A DNA stretch of 64,000 bases, from contig NC_044557.1 in the NCBI RefSeq assembly GCF_007565055.1, positions 76,208,595-76,272,594 on the forward strand. Direction: 5' to 3'. Source of the DNA: Rhinopithecus roxellana (lineage: Eukaryota; Chordata; Mammalia; Primates; Cercopithecidae). Shown piece after piece: positions 23,530 through 34,760 of this stretch (its first letter is position 1; each line of letters begins with the position of its first letter). A program made the translations under genes and the position numbers. Below the pieces are notes generated by a model. That model ran no database searches. It was not told the origin of the DNA and saw nothing but the letters and a program-made list of their open reading frames with translations.

Positions 23530-24125
23530 TTTTAGAGATAGGGTTCCACTCTGATGCCCAGGTTGGAGTACAGTGGTACCATCATAGCTTACTGTAGACT
23601 TCAACTGCTGGGCACAAGTGATTCTTTTGCATCAGCCTCATAAGTATTTGGGACTACAGGTGTGAGCCACCAGCCACCATACTCAGTTAATTAATTTTCA
23701 GTTTTTTTTGTTTGTTTGTTTGAGACAGAGTTTCGCTCTGTCACCCGGGCTGGAATGCAGTGGTGCAATCTCGGCTCACCGCAATCTCCGCCTTCTGGGT
23801 TCACGCCATTCTCCTGCCTCAGCCTCCCAAGTAGCTGGGACTACAGGCACCCACCACCGTGCCCGGCTAATTTTTTGTATTTTTAGTAGAGACGGGGTTT
23901 CATCGTGTTAGCCAGGATGGTCTTGATCTACTGACCTCTTGATCCACCCTCCTCAGTCTCCCAAAGTGCAGGGATTACAGGAGTGAGCCACCACGCCCGG
24001 CCAATTTTTTTTTTTTTTTTTTTTTTAATAGAGATAAAGGTCTCCTTATGTTGCCCAAGCTGCTATTGAATTCTTGGCCTCAAGAGATCCTCCTGCTTTA
24101 AGGGATACTCACAACACTTGAGCTC
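23530..24125 (-). mobile_element. AluJ-type SINE split by a younger Alu
   Basis: The right-monomer half occupies about 23530-23703 (TTAGAGATAGGGTTCCACTC, CATCATAGCTTACTGTAGAC). The remainder continues at 24003-24125 (ATAGAGATAAAGGTCTCCTT, TTGGCCTCAAGAGATCCTCC). The high divergence and the GCCTCAAGAGATCC form are J-like. The AluY at 23704-24002 lies between the halves. Confidence 0.8.
23704..24002 (-). mobile_element. AluY nested in older Alu
   Basis: Complete antisense Alu with (GTTT)n tail start, GAGACAGAGTTTCGCTCTGT to CCACGCCCGGCC. GTTCACGCCATTCTCCTGCC is AluY-like. The flanks are T-rich, so the exact target-site duplication is hard to define. Confidence 0.92.
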
Positions 24126-24524
24126 AAAGCAACAGCAACAGGAAGTAGCAATAAAATTATTACAGTAATACAATATGTACTTCAGATAACTTCATGCAGT
24201 TATGATTTAGTATCGCATTTTTACACTCGCTAAAACTTCTCTTAACTGAGAATGATGCTATGTATGATCTGTGGTTGTGTAGGTAAGTTTTGATAAGTTT
24301 TAACTTTTTGTAATTAATTTTTGTATACTTATGGTAGTCAATGATACAGTAGACTAATATCTACATATATTTTATGAATTCATGATACATTTAATTGAAA
24401 AAGAAATATAATATTTATATTACAATCTATTTGTGAATATATTAATACAATATGTGTTTATATATTGCTGAGTACATACATAATTTCTACAAATAAATTA
24501 AAATGTTAAAATTTAATAAAAAGT

Positions 24525-25170
24525 GGCCAAATGATATACTAATGCATTTAATAAAAGCAACAACTATAGCCCATAAACATTAGAAAGAATGTTCTACCTC
24601 AAAGTAGTAAGTTAAATAGAAAACTACAGTGGAATTTATTTTAAAACCTATCAGATTAATAAAAATTAACACACCTTAAGACATCTGACAACACGAAAAC
24701 ATATTTAATAAGCTTTTAGGCATCACTTTTTTTAAAGAAAAGTGATTAAATTGATGAAAGCACTTTAGAAGACAATTGGTGTTTTTTGTTTGTTTGGGAT
24801 TTATATATCCTCTGAGCCATTAATTTCATTGCACATGTGTACCAGGACATGTGTGGAGACTATACAAAGCAGCATTTTAATTTTAATTTTATTTTTTTGC
24901 AGCAAACGCATTGAAGATAACCCAAGTATATACTGGCAAGTGTACACACAAATATACTATGGTAAAAATTCCTGCCTACCATTGCCTTTAACAGCAAGAT
25001 GAGTATCAAACTAACTGTTAAACATAAAAGACATGGCACAGAAAACTACATGTGCTAAAATGTAAGCATATAAAGAAACTAACATACTTAATGTACTATA
25101 GAAGGACGTCACATATTTCATGAAAGCAAAACCAAAAGATTAGGAATGATAAAACAAAATTATCTAATCA
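24525..25170 (+). mobile_element. Probable old L1M 3' fragment
   Basis: Diverged match to the end of L1 ORF2: GCCATTAATTTCATTGCACA, a TGTACCAGGACATGTGTGGA block, GATAACCCAAGTATATACTG, then CACAAATATACTATGGTAAA and AGACATGGCACAGAAAACTA. No intact frame. Confidence 0.45.
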
Positions 25171-26734
25171 CAAATTTCATATAAAATTGTTCTCCATTGT
25201 TCCACCTAAATATTTTAATAACATATTTGTAATTAATATTTTATGTAGTATAATAATCATCTATAATTTTGATATTCTTAGTAATTACTATCAGTTGAAT
25301 TAACATAGTAAAATACTGGCTCAGTTAAAACTGAAACTGTTCAAAACAATACTTAGATTTTGCAGATTTAATATAAATTATGCTATTAACATATTTGGGA
25401 TCAAAAAAATCTAAATAGTGAGTCTGAATATAGTATTTAGCATTAGAAATATAGAATACTTATAAAGAATAAAAAGTTGCTATTTCACATAAGTTAATAA
25501 AGATTAAGATATCCAAGGCCATTTTGGAGAGAAAAAATAAAATGACTGTGTATATAAAATTTTTGAATAGATATTACCCTTTTCTTAATTTGGGAGCTTA
25601 TTTTTAAGTTGGAGGGAAAAATATATTAGTGACAGGCCAAAAAAAGGCATATGTTCACACTTGGGAATTTACCAAACTATGAACTGAATTTAATACATTT
25701 TAAATAATATAAAAGGAGAAATATTCCTAAAAATATGTTGTATAAAAACATAGTTAATAAATTAATAACACAGACAAATTTCATACTTTTGCTGAGACAT
25801 GGATCCTGTACAATACTGCATATAATTTGTAGAAAGTTCTTAAGGTATTTTGCTTACTTCTAAAGTGAAGAATTTGTACAAAGTCAATAAATTTCAAGTT
25901 ATTTTTAACCATTCTTTCTGAAAGTGATATTTTTATGTAAGAATGAAGTATATGTATTATATAAAAGCACAGATTATCTGAGTAAGGTGTGGACAAAGAT
26001 GGGAAAACCGTTTCTGACTCACTACCAATATTTTATTCTTATTACATTATCAAATCACTTTAATTAGAAGTCTATTCATTTCTCAGAAAAATATGAACCT
26101 CACTAGACTAAAGGAATTGTCTAGTTCTTTCCAACTATAAAAGTCTATAATTTGGTAAAACACAAGCCTTTTAAGTTTAGAAAATTATTGGTAATAATAT
26201 ATCCCAAATCTCCTCACTTACTGAATATAAATGTTTAAATATAACTTAATAGTTGCATATATTGGGTGCATTGTAAGTTCCAAAACATACGCAAAAAAAA
26301 ATGAGATTCAAAAATATAAACTAAGCATCCCAAAATCTTACATCAAATGAGTTTAAAGTAATGCAATCAACTATATCTCTAAAGCCTGGTCTCTTTTCAT
26401 CACACTCCACCAAAAGGAAGAATTAAAATCACAACAAAGGTTCTCCTCACCCTAAATCTCTTTCTTAACAGCAGTCACGAAAGGATGAAATTTCAAATAC
26501 AGAAATTCTATTTTTTTGGCTAACAGCATTGTTTCTTTGATAAAAATCAATTATCTCCAGAGAAATAACACATTATTTTACCATCATTTCTCAGTACCTT
26601 AGGGTAAATTAGTTAATTAGAGTACTTTGAAAAGTTAGCTTTGGATGAGTTTTATAAAGAAATGTAATACCTGAATCCAGGTGACAGGGCAGCCTAAGTA
26701 CTGAATGTTACTGCAGTCAGTTTCTTAAAAGCAA
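25171..26734. other. AT-rich unannotated DNA
   Basis: No gene, RNA or recognisable transposon. Confidence 0.5.
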
Positions 26735-26960
26735 AGGCCTGCAGTCATACAGGACTTGTGTTTATTTTCCTGACACCACCACTTATTGTGTAAATTTAGG
26801 TGATCATTTAAACTTTCCAGACCATGTTACCTTCATCTGTAAAAGAGAACTAATAATTGTTCCTATATCAAGGCTGTTTTAAGAATTAAAGATAGAAAAA
26901 GCACTAAACACAATTCACATAGACGACATTCACATAAACACTTAATAAATAAATAATAAC
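26735..26960 (+). mobile_element. MIR SINE
   Basis: Sense MIR: CACCACTTATTGTGTAAATT, ACCATGTTACCTTCATCTGT, AAAAGAGAACTAATAATTGT, AAGGCTGTTTTAAGAATTAA and a final CACTTAATAAATAAATAA. Confidence 0.65.
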
Positions 26961-29159
26961 TATTAATATTATAGGGTCGTTACGCAAGAAAGAAAATAAT
27001 GTGAAGTTTTGGAGGACAAGAAAAATATAAAGTTAATTAACTCCTAATCAGAAAGCATGAGATGTAGTTTCATCAATAGCTCTCTGTGATCCATTGGGTA
27101 GATAATTTTAACCACTCTGCATCTCATTTGAAGTATGAGAGGAAAATATAGTGGGTGGATAATGATCTCTAAGTGTCTTTTCATTTCAAATATTCAGTGA
27201 TTTTCATAATTGTGCCCTGTACCAGCCCTAACTACAATAACCTAGAAACAGCTTTCCTACACAGTGAATTTTAATGCCTAAGAAGTAGTGTTCTCTGGTA
27301 GTTGTTTTAATCTTGTAAGAGTTGATGGGCAGGGTGATAGGATGTACAGCAAGAAGGTTTTATAGAATCTAGATTATTAAATAACCACAGGTAAGTGTAG
27401 AGAAAAATCAAGATTATTATGGTTACAGTTGCTTTTTATTTCTTACATTTGAAGGCTTCAAAACAAACTTATAAGGGGAAAAACTTATTTCAGAAACATT
27501 TTGTAATCCTTGAATCAGATAAAGTAATAATTTCTTGTCTATTTTAATTGGAGGAAGTAATTGTAATAAAGCAAAAAGAGAAGAAGAAAAAAAGCTCTTC
27601 ATGGAGGTTTCCACTGCCTTAAAATTGCAGCAAAATCTCACTAAGCAGTAATGGAAATGGAAATTACTTGCTCCTGGAGCCCTGATTGTATTCCTGTTAG
27701 GTCATTTGCATACTGTTCATTGATTGGATTACTGGTGAGGCTGAGAGGTCTCAGAGCTGCATTCCTATGCATTCTCATCTAATTCTACTGCTGTGACTAG
27801 GAGCAGAAATCATTTCCTGAACTTTGTAATATGATCCTTATGGAAGCATAGAAGCCTTCTTTAGATTTTAGATGGGTATAAGTGTAAAATCCCAATGTTG
27901 GCTCAAAGCTGCATAATTTTAAAGAGCTTAAAATATACTTTACCATGTTATATCATAGAATATTAGTAACTTTCTTAACAGTTTCAAATGTAATGAGCCA
28001 ATACTTACATTCTCACTAATGGCTGGTTGTGGAATGAAAAAAAAAAAAAAAAAGAAAATCACAAATAGCAAAACAATTTCTGCTTAATATACAGTAACCA
28101 CTTTTTTTCTTTCCCATTTCCTCTTCTAGGCATTTTTGTATTATTTGAGGATATGTAATTCTCTTCTAGTATAAGTTCCTCTGAAGGTAGAGTTTTTTTT
28201 TTTTTTTCTGTCTCCTCCAGAAACTAGTAACTAATAAGCCACTTTGCACATAGCACAGTTTAAACACAATAACATATTTTTTCTAAGAATAAGTCTCATC
28301 TATTTATTATCTATCTTTACACATATCTACACACAAATAAGTAAAGTAAAAATAAGTCAAAAACATACAGAATTTTATTTTTACAGTTAAGCCCCCTTCT
28401 TTCAAAGTTTTGTCATTCATTTTTAAAAATTACTTGGACTATTTAATTCATTGACACGTTTGATTCTCCTATAAGTAAGAAGCCACACAAAAATATTAGG
28501 TATAAGCTATTTAAAATAAATCAGACATTGTTGTCACTCAGTGTTGATATTTCAGTTTTATCTGTCAACATGTATATTTAATCACATCTGAGGGATCAGC
28601 TCTTTAAGAGATACTTAAGTAAAAATCACTAAGATTTCTAAAGTGAACATGGATACTTATGTTTAAATAAAGCTCTAATGTCATGGCTAGTTTTTAAAAA
28701 ATGTCCAGCATTGGGAAAACATTCACACAACGGAGAAAATAATGTGTATTTTTTAAATGTTCCAAGCAATGTTCCTTATCTTGGGGGTCATTTATGCCAT
28801 TTTCCTCCTTTTTACCAATTCAATCTTTCATTTATAATGCTCTTTATTACAGAATTTTGTAACTTGGAATCAGATCAATTGGAATTATAGTAATGTCAAT
28901 AGTGACACATGTAACATTTTTATCTATTAAGTTAGGACTGATATATTATTATTGAGCTGTCACAGTCAGTGTCTTGAGAGCCAGCATTAAAATAGTACTT
29001 TGTTCTGAATTCTTAAGATGTAGGACAGCGTCAATCACAAAGTGATAATTCAATAAAGATGTCCAAACACATTATCACAAAATGAAACTACCACATAAAA
29101 GATATATTTACTCCTAAGTTAAGAACACAGAGTTAATTTAAAGAAAACTTTAAAAACTA
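26961..29159. other. Unannotated AT-rich DNA
   Basis: Holds an A18 run (about 28038) and a T run (about 28193). The segment 27660-27800 is less AT-rich and carries an ATTTGCAT octamer; I cannot tell whether it is an old transposon or a constrained element. No exon was found. Confidence 0.45.
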
Positions 29160-29760
29160 AGCACATAATGAAAGACAATGGGCCCTAAATTCATAATGAC
29201 CTAGACTCATATCCCAGTTTACATATGATATGGTTTGGATCTCTGATCCTGCCAAATCTCACGTTGAAACATAATCTCCAGTGTTGGAGACAGGCGTGGT
29301 AGAAGGTGATCTAGAGACAGATTTCTCATGAATGGTTTAGCACTATCCCCTTTGTGTTCTCCTTGTGATAATGAGTTCTCCCAAGACCTAGTTGTTTAAA
29401 AGTCTAGCACCCACCCTTCCTCTCTCTGGCTCCCACTCCTGCCATGTGAGAGGACTGCTCCCCTTCATCTTTCACCATGACTGTAAGTTTCCTGAGGCCT
29501 CACCAGAAGCACATGCCAGCACGATGCTTCCTTTACACCTTGTAGAACTATGAGCCCATTAAACCTCTTTTCTTATAAATGATCCAGTCTCAGGTATTTC
29601 TTTATAGCATGCAAGAACAGCCTAATACAACATATATTCTTAGAATACTTTTAATTCTAATCACAATGAGAATAATCTCTGATTCCCAATGTCCTCACTA
29701 GTAAATACAGAAACACTATATAATTTTAGGGTTTATAAAAATTAAATGAAACAAATTCTA
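29160..29760 (+). mobile_element. MIR interrupted by a MaLR LTR
   Basis: MIR-like sequence left (GACAATGGGCCCTAAATTCA to 29220) and right (29640-29760, CCTCACTAGTAAATACAGAA, GGTTTATAAAAATTAAATGA) of the LTR at 29226-29629. Joined in order, these resemble one diverged MIR. Confidence 0.45.
29226..29629 (+). mobile_element. Solo MaLR LTR (THE1/MST-type)
   Basis: Starts TGATATGGTTTGGATCTCTG and ends CCTAATACA. It carries the MaLR blocks AAATCTCACGTTGAAACATA, GACTGTAAGTTTCCTGAGGC and CCATTAAACCTCTTTTCTTA. A perfect 5-bp target-site duplication ACATA lies at 29221-29225 and 29630-29634. No internal region remains, so it is a solo LTR from recombination between two LTRs. Confidence 0.9.
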
Positions 29761-30183
29761 TGAAATTCTGGATAACTAATGTGTTATTTTTTATCATTCT
29801 TCTTTCCATTGTTTCTATGTTGTAAAAATAAAAATGATTTTTTAAGAAAACAAAAATCAAAGTCTTTAAATGCACGTAGTGTTACACAATTCATGTCTGC
29901 TTTCAACCAAATCATTATTTTTCCTTCTGAGGAGGAACAATTAACAGTTTGATGTTTTAAATATTTTATCCATTGACAAAAGAAATGTACATATACAAAC
30001 ATATGAAAATGGAATAATAATAGTTAGAATAAAAGCTAAGCAGCTGTAGTAAACAGATCCCCAAATACAATGTGGCACAAAGGACTGAGCACCTCTGACA
30101 CATTAGCTTTCATCAGTGTAGGTTATCCATATATTTACAGTTGAAGCTAGCTCAGATTCTTGTAATAAGTGTGAAATAATATT

Positions 30184-30220
<37 letters not shown>

Positions 30221-30221
30221 A
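30184..30221. repeat. (CA)n(TA)n microsatellite
   Basis: ACACAC repeats pass into TATATA repeats, a compound dinucleotide array of about 38 bp. Confidence 0.9.
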
Positions 30222-30267
30222 ACTCACTCTTAAAGAATCATTATCAATTAGATGTTATTATTTTCCC

Positions 30268-30686
30268 TGTCTTAGTCTGTTCCTGCTGCTATAACAAAGT
30301 ACCTTAGGCTGGGTGATTTGTAAACAAAATAAATGTATTTCACACAGTTCTGGTGGCTGAGAATGCCAAGATCCAAGTGGCAGCAGATTCGTTATCTGAT
30401 GAAGTCTGACTCTCTCTTTTTCCAAGATGGTGTCTTGTGTTGCTGTGTCCTCACATGGCAGAAGTGCAAAATATATGAATACTGTGTCCTCACATGACAG
30501 AAGAGATGGAAGGGCAGAAAGGGCCTAGCCAGTGTCTTTGAGCCCTTTGAGGACACTAATCTCATTAATGAGGGCATAGCCCTCATGACCTAACCACCTC
30601 TCAAAGACCCAATCTTCTGGTGCCATTACCTTGGGGTTTCAGTTTCAATGTACGAATTTTGAAAGGACACATACATTCAAACAACA
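30268..30686 (-). mobile_element. MaLR LTR (MLT1/MSTD-type), antisense
   Basis: TGTCTTAGTCTGTTCCTGCT at the left and ACATTCAAACAACA at the right. Between them are CACACAGTTCTGGTGGCTGA, CCAAGATCCAAGTGGCAGCA, TGTCCTCACATGGCAGAAG and CCTCATGACCTAACCACCTC in MaLR order. An internal partial duplication repeats TGTGTCCTCACATG at about 30446 and 30484. Antisense MIR sequence appears on both sides (about 30245-30267 and 30690-30775), so it seems to have inserted into a MIR. Confidence 0.8.
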
Positions 30687-30775
30687 GCTCTGTCTTTAGA
30701 AAAGGAAATTGAAATGCAAACATACTAAGTAGCTTCCCCAAAATCACAGAGCTAGTGATTTTGGCAGAAGTTTTA

Positions 30776-31052
30776 TTAAATCATTCTTTTTGAAACTAAA
30801 TTTATGTTAAAAATATTGTTTCTATTACTGTAAAAAACAAATATTTCTATTGGACACATTTCTAATAGTAGAATAACTGAAAGGAAAGAAATACAACTTT
30901 TAAACTTTGACAGAATCTGACATTATTTAAATAGCCTCTTCCAACTTAGTATATGAGACTGGATGTTTCCTAACATACTTACTCACACTGGATATTATAA
31001 ATTTAAAAACATACTAAAATAAGCATTGTTTTATATAATTATGGTTTTATAC
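30776..31052. other. Unannotated AT-rich DNA
   Basis: Nothing recognised. Confidence 0.4.
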
Positions 31053-31065
31053 TGAACTACCCTAT

Positions 31066-31362
31066 ATTTTGAAATTTTTGAGACTGACTCTCACTCCGTC
31101 ACCCAGGCTGGAGTGCAGTGGCATGATCTGGGCTCACTGCAACTTCCGCCTTCTGAGTTCCAGTGATTATCCTGCCTTTGCCCCCCAAGTAGCTGGGACT
31201 ATAGGTGTACACCACCATGCCCAGATAATTTCTGTATATTTAGTAGAGACAGGGCTTCAACATGTTGGTCAGGCTGGTCTTGAACTCCTGACTTCAAGTG
31301 ATTTGCCTGCCTTGGCCTCCCAAAGTGCTGGGATTACAGGCATGAGCCAATATGCCTGGCCT
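31066..31362 (-). mobile_element. AluS-type SINE with target-site duplication
   Basis: Antisense Alu with a very short T tail, TTTTTGAGACTGACTCTCAC to AATATGCCTGGCC. Flanked by TGAACTACCCTAT at 31053-31065 and TGAACTATCCTAC at 31363-31375, a 13-bp duplication with two changes. The 98-residue plus-strand frame is an Alu shadow. Confidence 0.92.
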
Positions 31363-31375
31363 TGAACTATCCTAC

Positions 31376-32267
31376 TTACTTCTACAGTTTAGCAACATTT
31401 CATAGGTACATTGTGTTTTTTCATTTTTCTGCTTGTGGAATGACTCCTCCCCTCCAATTATATATTAAATTACCTTTCTTAATAAGATAAAAAGTATTAC
31501 ATATAATTTTTTGTCTGCCCTACAGCCAAACCTTTTACAGTTAAGGCATTAAAATAAAACAAAACAAATATAAGTTTATAAGAATCACTCTATCTGCATA
31601 CATAAACAGAAAATAATAATGAGCATATTATTTAAATAAATTAAAAACAAATTTCTACAGCTATCCATCTCCCCACAATTTTTGTAATATACTAATAATA
31701 TTTTTTCCAATTTACTCTATTTTTCAAATTTCTCTATGATATTATTCAGAAATTCGTAATTGTTTAATATATGTAAATTTGACTATTTTGACTTAGTTTT
31801 TTTCTTTAGGTAAGCCATTATAATTCTATGCATTTCATAATTACATTAGGTACTTAATAATTTATCTTGTTTTTAACCAAGTTTATATAATGTCATCATT
31901 TATTAGTTCAGTTATAGTTTTTGTGTGTATGTGTATGTACACATGTGTAGTTTCTGTGCTCTATTCTGTGCCATTATTTTATAGTATTTTTTCTTGTTAT
32001 ATTTATTACAGACTCTTTTAAAATCCATACTTATAGTTTTTGATATCCATTGCTAAGTACCCTTTGTTTGTTTCCCAAAAATATCTTGGTGTTTTGCATT
32101 CCAGTTCTTACAAACAATATTTAGGATTAATTTGTCTAGTTTGAAAACAAAGAAACAAACAAATGAAACATTCCTTTTTCATTTTAAAAACTAAACACTT
32201 AGCAGGTCTCACATAATTATGCCTAAAATGACTATTCTGTAAATTTAGTTTAACTACATGTGATTTC
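31376..32267. other. Unannotated AT-rich DNA
   Basis: No feature recognised. A short (TG)n-like patch is at about 31920-31945. Confidence 0.45.
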
Positions 32268-32641
32268 TGTATTAGTCTGTTCTCACACTGCTAATCAATA
32301 AGATATACCTGAGACTGGGTAATTCATAAAAAAAAAAAAGAGGTTTAATTGACTCACAGTTCAGCATAGCTGAGGAGGCCTCAGGAAGCTTACAATCATG
32401 GGGGAAGGGGAAGCAAACACATCCTTCTTCACATAGCAGCAGAATGAGAGCTGAGCAAAGGGGGAAGTCCCTTATAAAACCATCAAATCTCACGAGAACT
32501 TACTCACTATCAGGAGAATTGAACGGGAAAACTGCCCCATGATTTGATCATCTCCTATTGATTCCCTCTCACTGCAAGTGGGGATTACTGGAACTATAAT
32601 TCAAGATGAGATTTGGGTAGGGACACAGTCAAACCATATTA
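32268..32641 (-). mobile_element. THE1/MST MaLR LTR, antisense
   Basis: TGTATTAGTCTGTTCTCACA at the left and AGTCAAACCATATTA at the right, with CCTGAGACTGGGTAATTCAT, CATCAAATCTCACGAGAACT and TCAAGATGAGATTTGGGTAG between. This is the typical reverse-complement THE1/MST order. The 73-residue frame inside is not a gene. Confidence 0.88.
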
Positions 32642-33508
32642 ATTGTATCGCAAAATATTAATAAGACAATGTGAGAAGTTTGTGTCTTATTCTGTATCTA
32701 CATTACACAAATCATAAACCTAAAATTGAGCTAAAATATCCTTTTGTTTTAAAGCTATGAAAATCCAAAAGTATAAAAACTCTTCCACTGGATAGAACTG
32801 GTCAGTAGTTATTGACCAAACTGTTGACACTTTAGAAGAAGAGGTTACCGTCGTACAGGCCAGAGAATAAGTATGGTGGACCAAGCAAAGAGACCATTGC
32901 CAGTCCCTCCCTATCTCTACCTCTGAGGCTGGAACCAAACTTAAGCAACAGGAGCTCTCCCAAAGGAGTTAAGCATGCCAAGGCCAGAAATGAGCAAGGG
33001 AAGTATGACAAAGGACTTTAGAGGTGGTTGGGTCTCCTTGGCTTTCACTTCAAGGGTACTGCCACCTGTGAAGATCTCAACACATGGCTAGGAGGCCAGG
33101 GCCCATTCAGTTCAGATGGCAGCCATGTTGGTGATAAGACCAGGGCATCCATGGAAAAGACAAGCATTTTCCAAGCATCCTTCAGGCCAGGCATGGGGTG
33201 GGACCCCGCTGGGATCTAGGGCAGGTCAGGATCCCATCAGGTCATGGAAAGAGGTTGGGGTGCTCTTGCATGACTGGAGAGCACCTTGGTCACCTAGAGG
33301 AGGAACTTCCACTGAGGCCATTTTGGTAGCTGGGGAGCCATGATTGGTGGCTCGGTGCCAGGCACAGTGGAGCCATCAGGGAGAGGCAGGAACAGGGTAA
33401 CTGCTGTCACCATTCCCTTCAAGTGTTGGGCCCGGCAGGATGTCTGGTACTTAGATGGTGGGAAGGGCCTAGATTCGCACTAAACCCACAGCTGGTTTAA
33501 AACTGATT
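32642..33508. other. Unclassified, relatively GC-rich block (left part)
   Basis: From about 32880 the base composition rises compared with the neighbours and several 60-75 residue frames overlap at 33028-33343. I recognise no gene family and no consensus transposon. It may be an old ERV or LINE interior or a processed pseudogene. It continues after the L1 tails at 33509-33836. Confidence 0.4.
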
Positions 33509-33712
33509 AACATCACACACTGGGTCCTATTGTGGGGAGGGGGTAGAGGGGAGGGATAGCATTAGGAGATATATCTAATGTAAATGATGAGTTAATGGGT
33601 GCAGCACACCAACACGGCACATGTATATATATGTAACAAACCTGCACGTTGTGCACATGTACCCTATAACTCAAAGTATAATAAACAAACAAACAAACAA
33701 ACAAACAAACAG
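33509..33712 (+). mobile_element. L1PA-type 3'UTR fragment
   Basis: Young-looking L1 3' end: CATCACACACTGGGTCCTAT, the G-rich GGGGAGGGGGTAGAGGGGAG tract, GCACATGTACCCTATAACTC, then an (AAAC)n tail. Only about 200 bp is present, so strong 5' truncation. Confidence 0.88.
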
Positions 33713-33836
33713 AAACCTAGATGATGTGTTGATGGGTGCAGCAAACCACTATGGCACATATATACCTTTGTGACAAACCTTCACGTTCACCACATGTATC
33801 CCAGAACTTAAAGTAAAAGTAAATAAATAAATAAAA
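33713..33836 (+). mobile_element. Second L1 3'UTR fragment, directly adjacent
   Basis: GTTGATGGGTGCAGCAAACC to GTATCCCAGAACTTAAAGTA with an (AAAT)n tail. More diverged than the copy just upstream and in the same orientation. Confidence 0.8.
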
Positions 33837-34507
33837 GAATATAATTTTCTTCTGAGTACAACAACAACAACAACAAACTGATTACAGAGCTGCTTGTAAA
33901 GGGGTTAACCTCATTGCCCTCTTCCCACCACACCCTTCAGTCCCTCAACCCTCCATTCCGTACTCCCACCCCTGCGGTATTTCAGATTCTGAGGTGTGGA
34001 TTCCATGGGTCCCAGGCAAGGTTGAGAATGGTGATGAGAGATATGATGTGCTGATCAGCATCTGGAGCATTGGGCAATTTCGATTCACCACCCCCAGTAG
34101 GTGCCTGGACAATTCTCCTACCATGGCTCTGCATTCTGTCATCCTGGTGCTGCACACCAGATGAACTGGGAATTCTGGAAGCTGCCAGCAAAGGTGTTAA
34201 AAGCAAACTGCCCAGAGCTCTGTGGCAGCAAGAAGAGGCACTTATCCACATTCTCAAAGAGTTGCAGCTCTAGTCCAGGAAGGCTGTGTAGGGTGTAGAT
34301 ATTCATGATTTTTTCCAGAAGTTTTTTTTAAATGAAACCAGAATATCATCAGCAGAAATAATCTGGAAGGCAAATAAGATCTCTGCTAAGCAGCAGTTCC
34401 ACAATGGACCTTCCAGGCTGTGATTGCACTTGGACCACAGTACTGTTGCCCATCTGGATACCAAAGTATTATATCAATGCTTAGTTCAATTTTTCTTATC
34501 AACTTTT
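33837..34507. other. Unclassified, relatively GC-rich block (right part)
   Basis: A (CAA)n patch at about 33859-33876 is followed by about 600 bp of mixed composition. Overlapping open frames of 65-91 residues occur on both strands at 33945-34298 (for example plus-strand ILKELQL end at 34273). No splice pair, domain or transposon could be recognised. Confidence 0.35.
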
Positions 34508-34760
34508 AAAAACAGTTTTATTGAATTATAACTTACAAAATATAAAATTACCCATTTAAACCATACAATTCAGTGATTTTCAGTATATTCACAACCATTA
34601 CCATAACCAACATTAGAACATTTTTGCCCCCCAAAATGATATCCATGAACACTTGCTCTCAATCTTCTATCCACCATGAACTAGGTCCCATACAAGCACT
34701 AGCCTATGTTTTGTCTCTACAGATTTGTCTTTTTGGAGCTTCATATAAATGCTTCTTATG
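34508..34760 (-). mobile_element. Old L1M 3' end, antisense
   Basis: TTTATTGAATTATAACTTAC, CCATACAATTCAGTGATTTT, CAGTATATTCACAACCATTA and CTCTACAGATTTGTCTTTTT match the reverse-complement L1MB/L1MC 3' region. Confidence 0.65.

Larger units (their letters stand above)
20983..24420 (-). mobile_element. Tigger2-type DNA transposon, interrupted by Alus
   Basis: The left terminus CAGTTGACACTTAAACAACA (20983) closely resembles the Tigger2 terminal inverted repeat. Next to it is antisense transposase C-terminus (minus frames at 21667-21876 and 21780-22016, e.g. IKEIMDFVKTIGDEEFQ and EELTEENLVEMGAS), as in pogo/TIGD-like transposases. Coding sense runs right to left and is split by frameshifts, so the transposase is dead. 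Alus at 22794-23034 and 23530-24125 interrupt it. Removing them leaves about 2.6 kb, close to full Tigger2 length. The right boundary is uncertain because I cannot locate the second terminal repeat cleanly. Confidence 0.75.
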
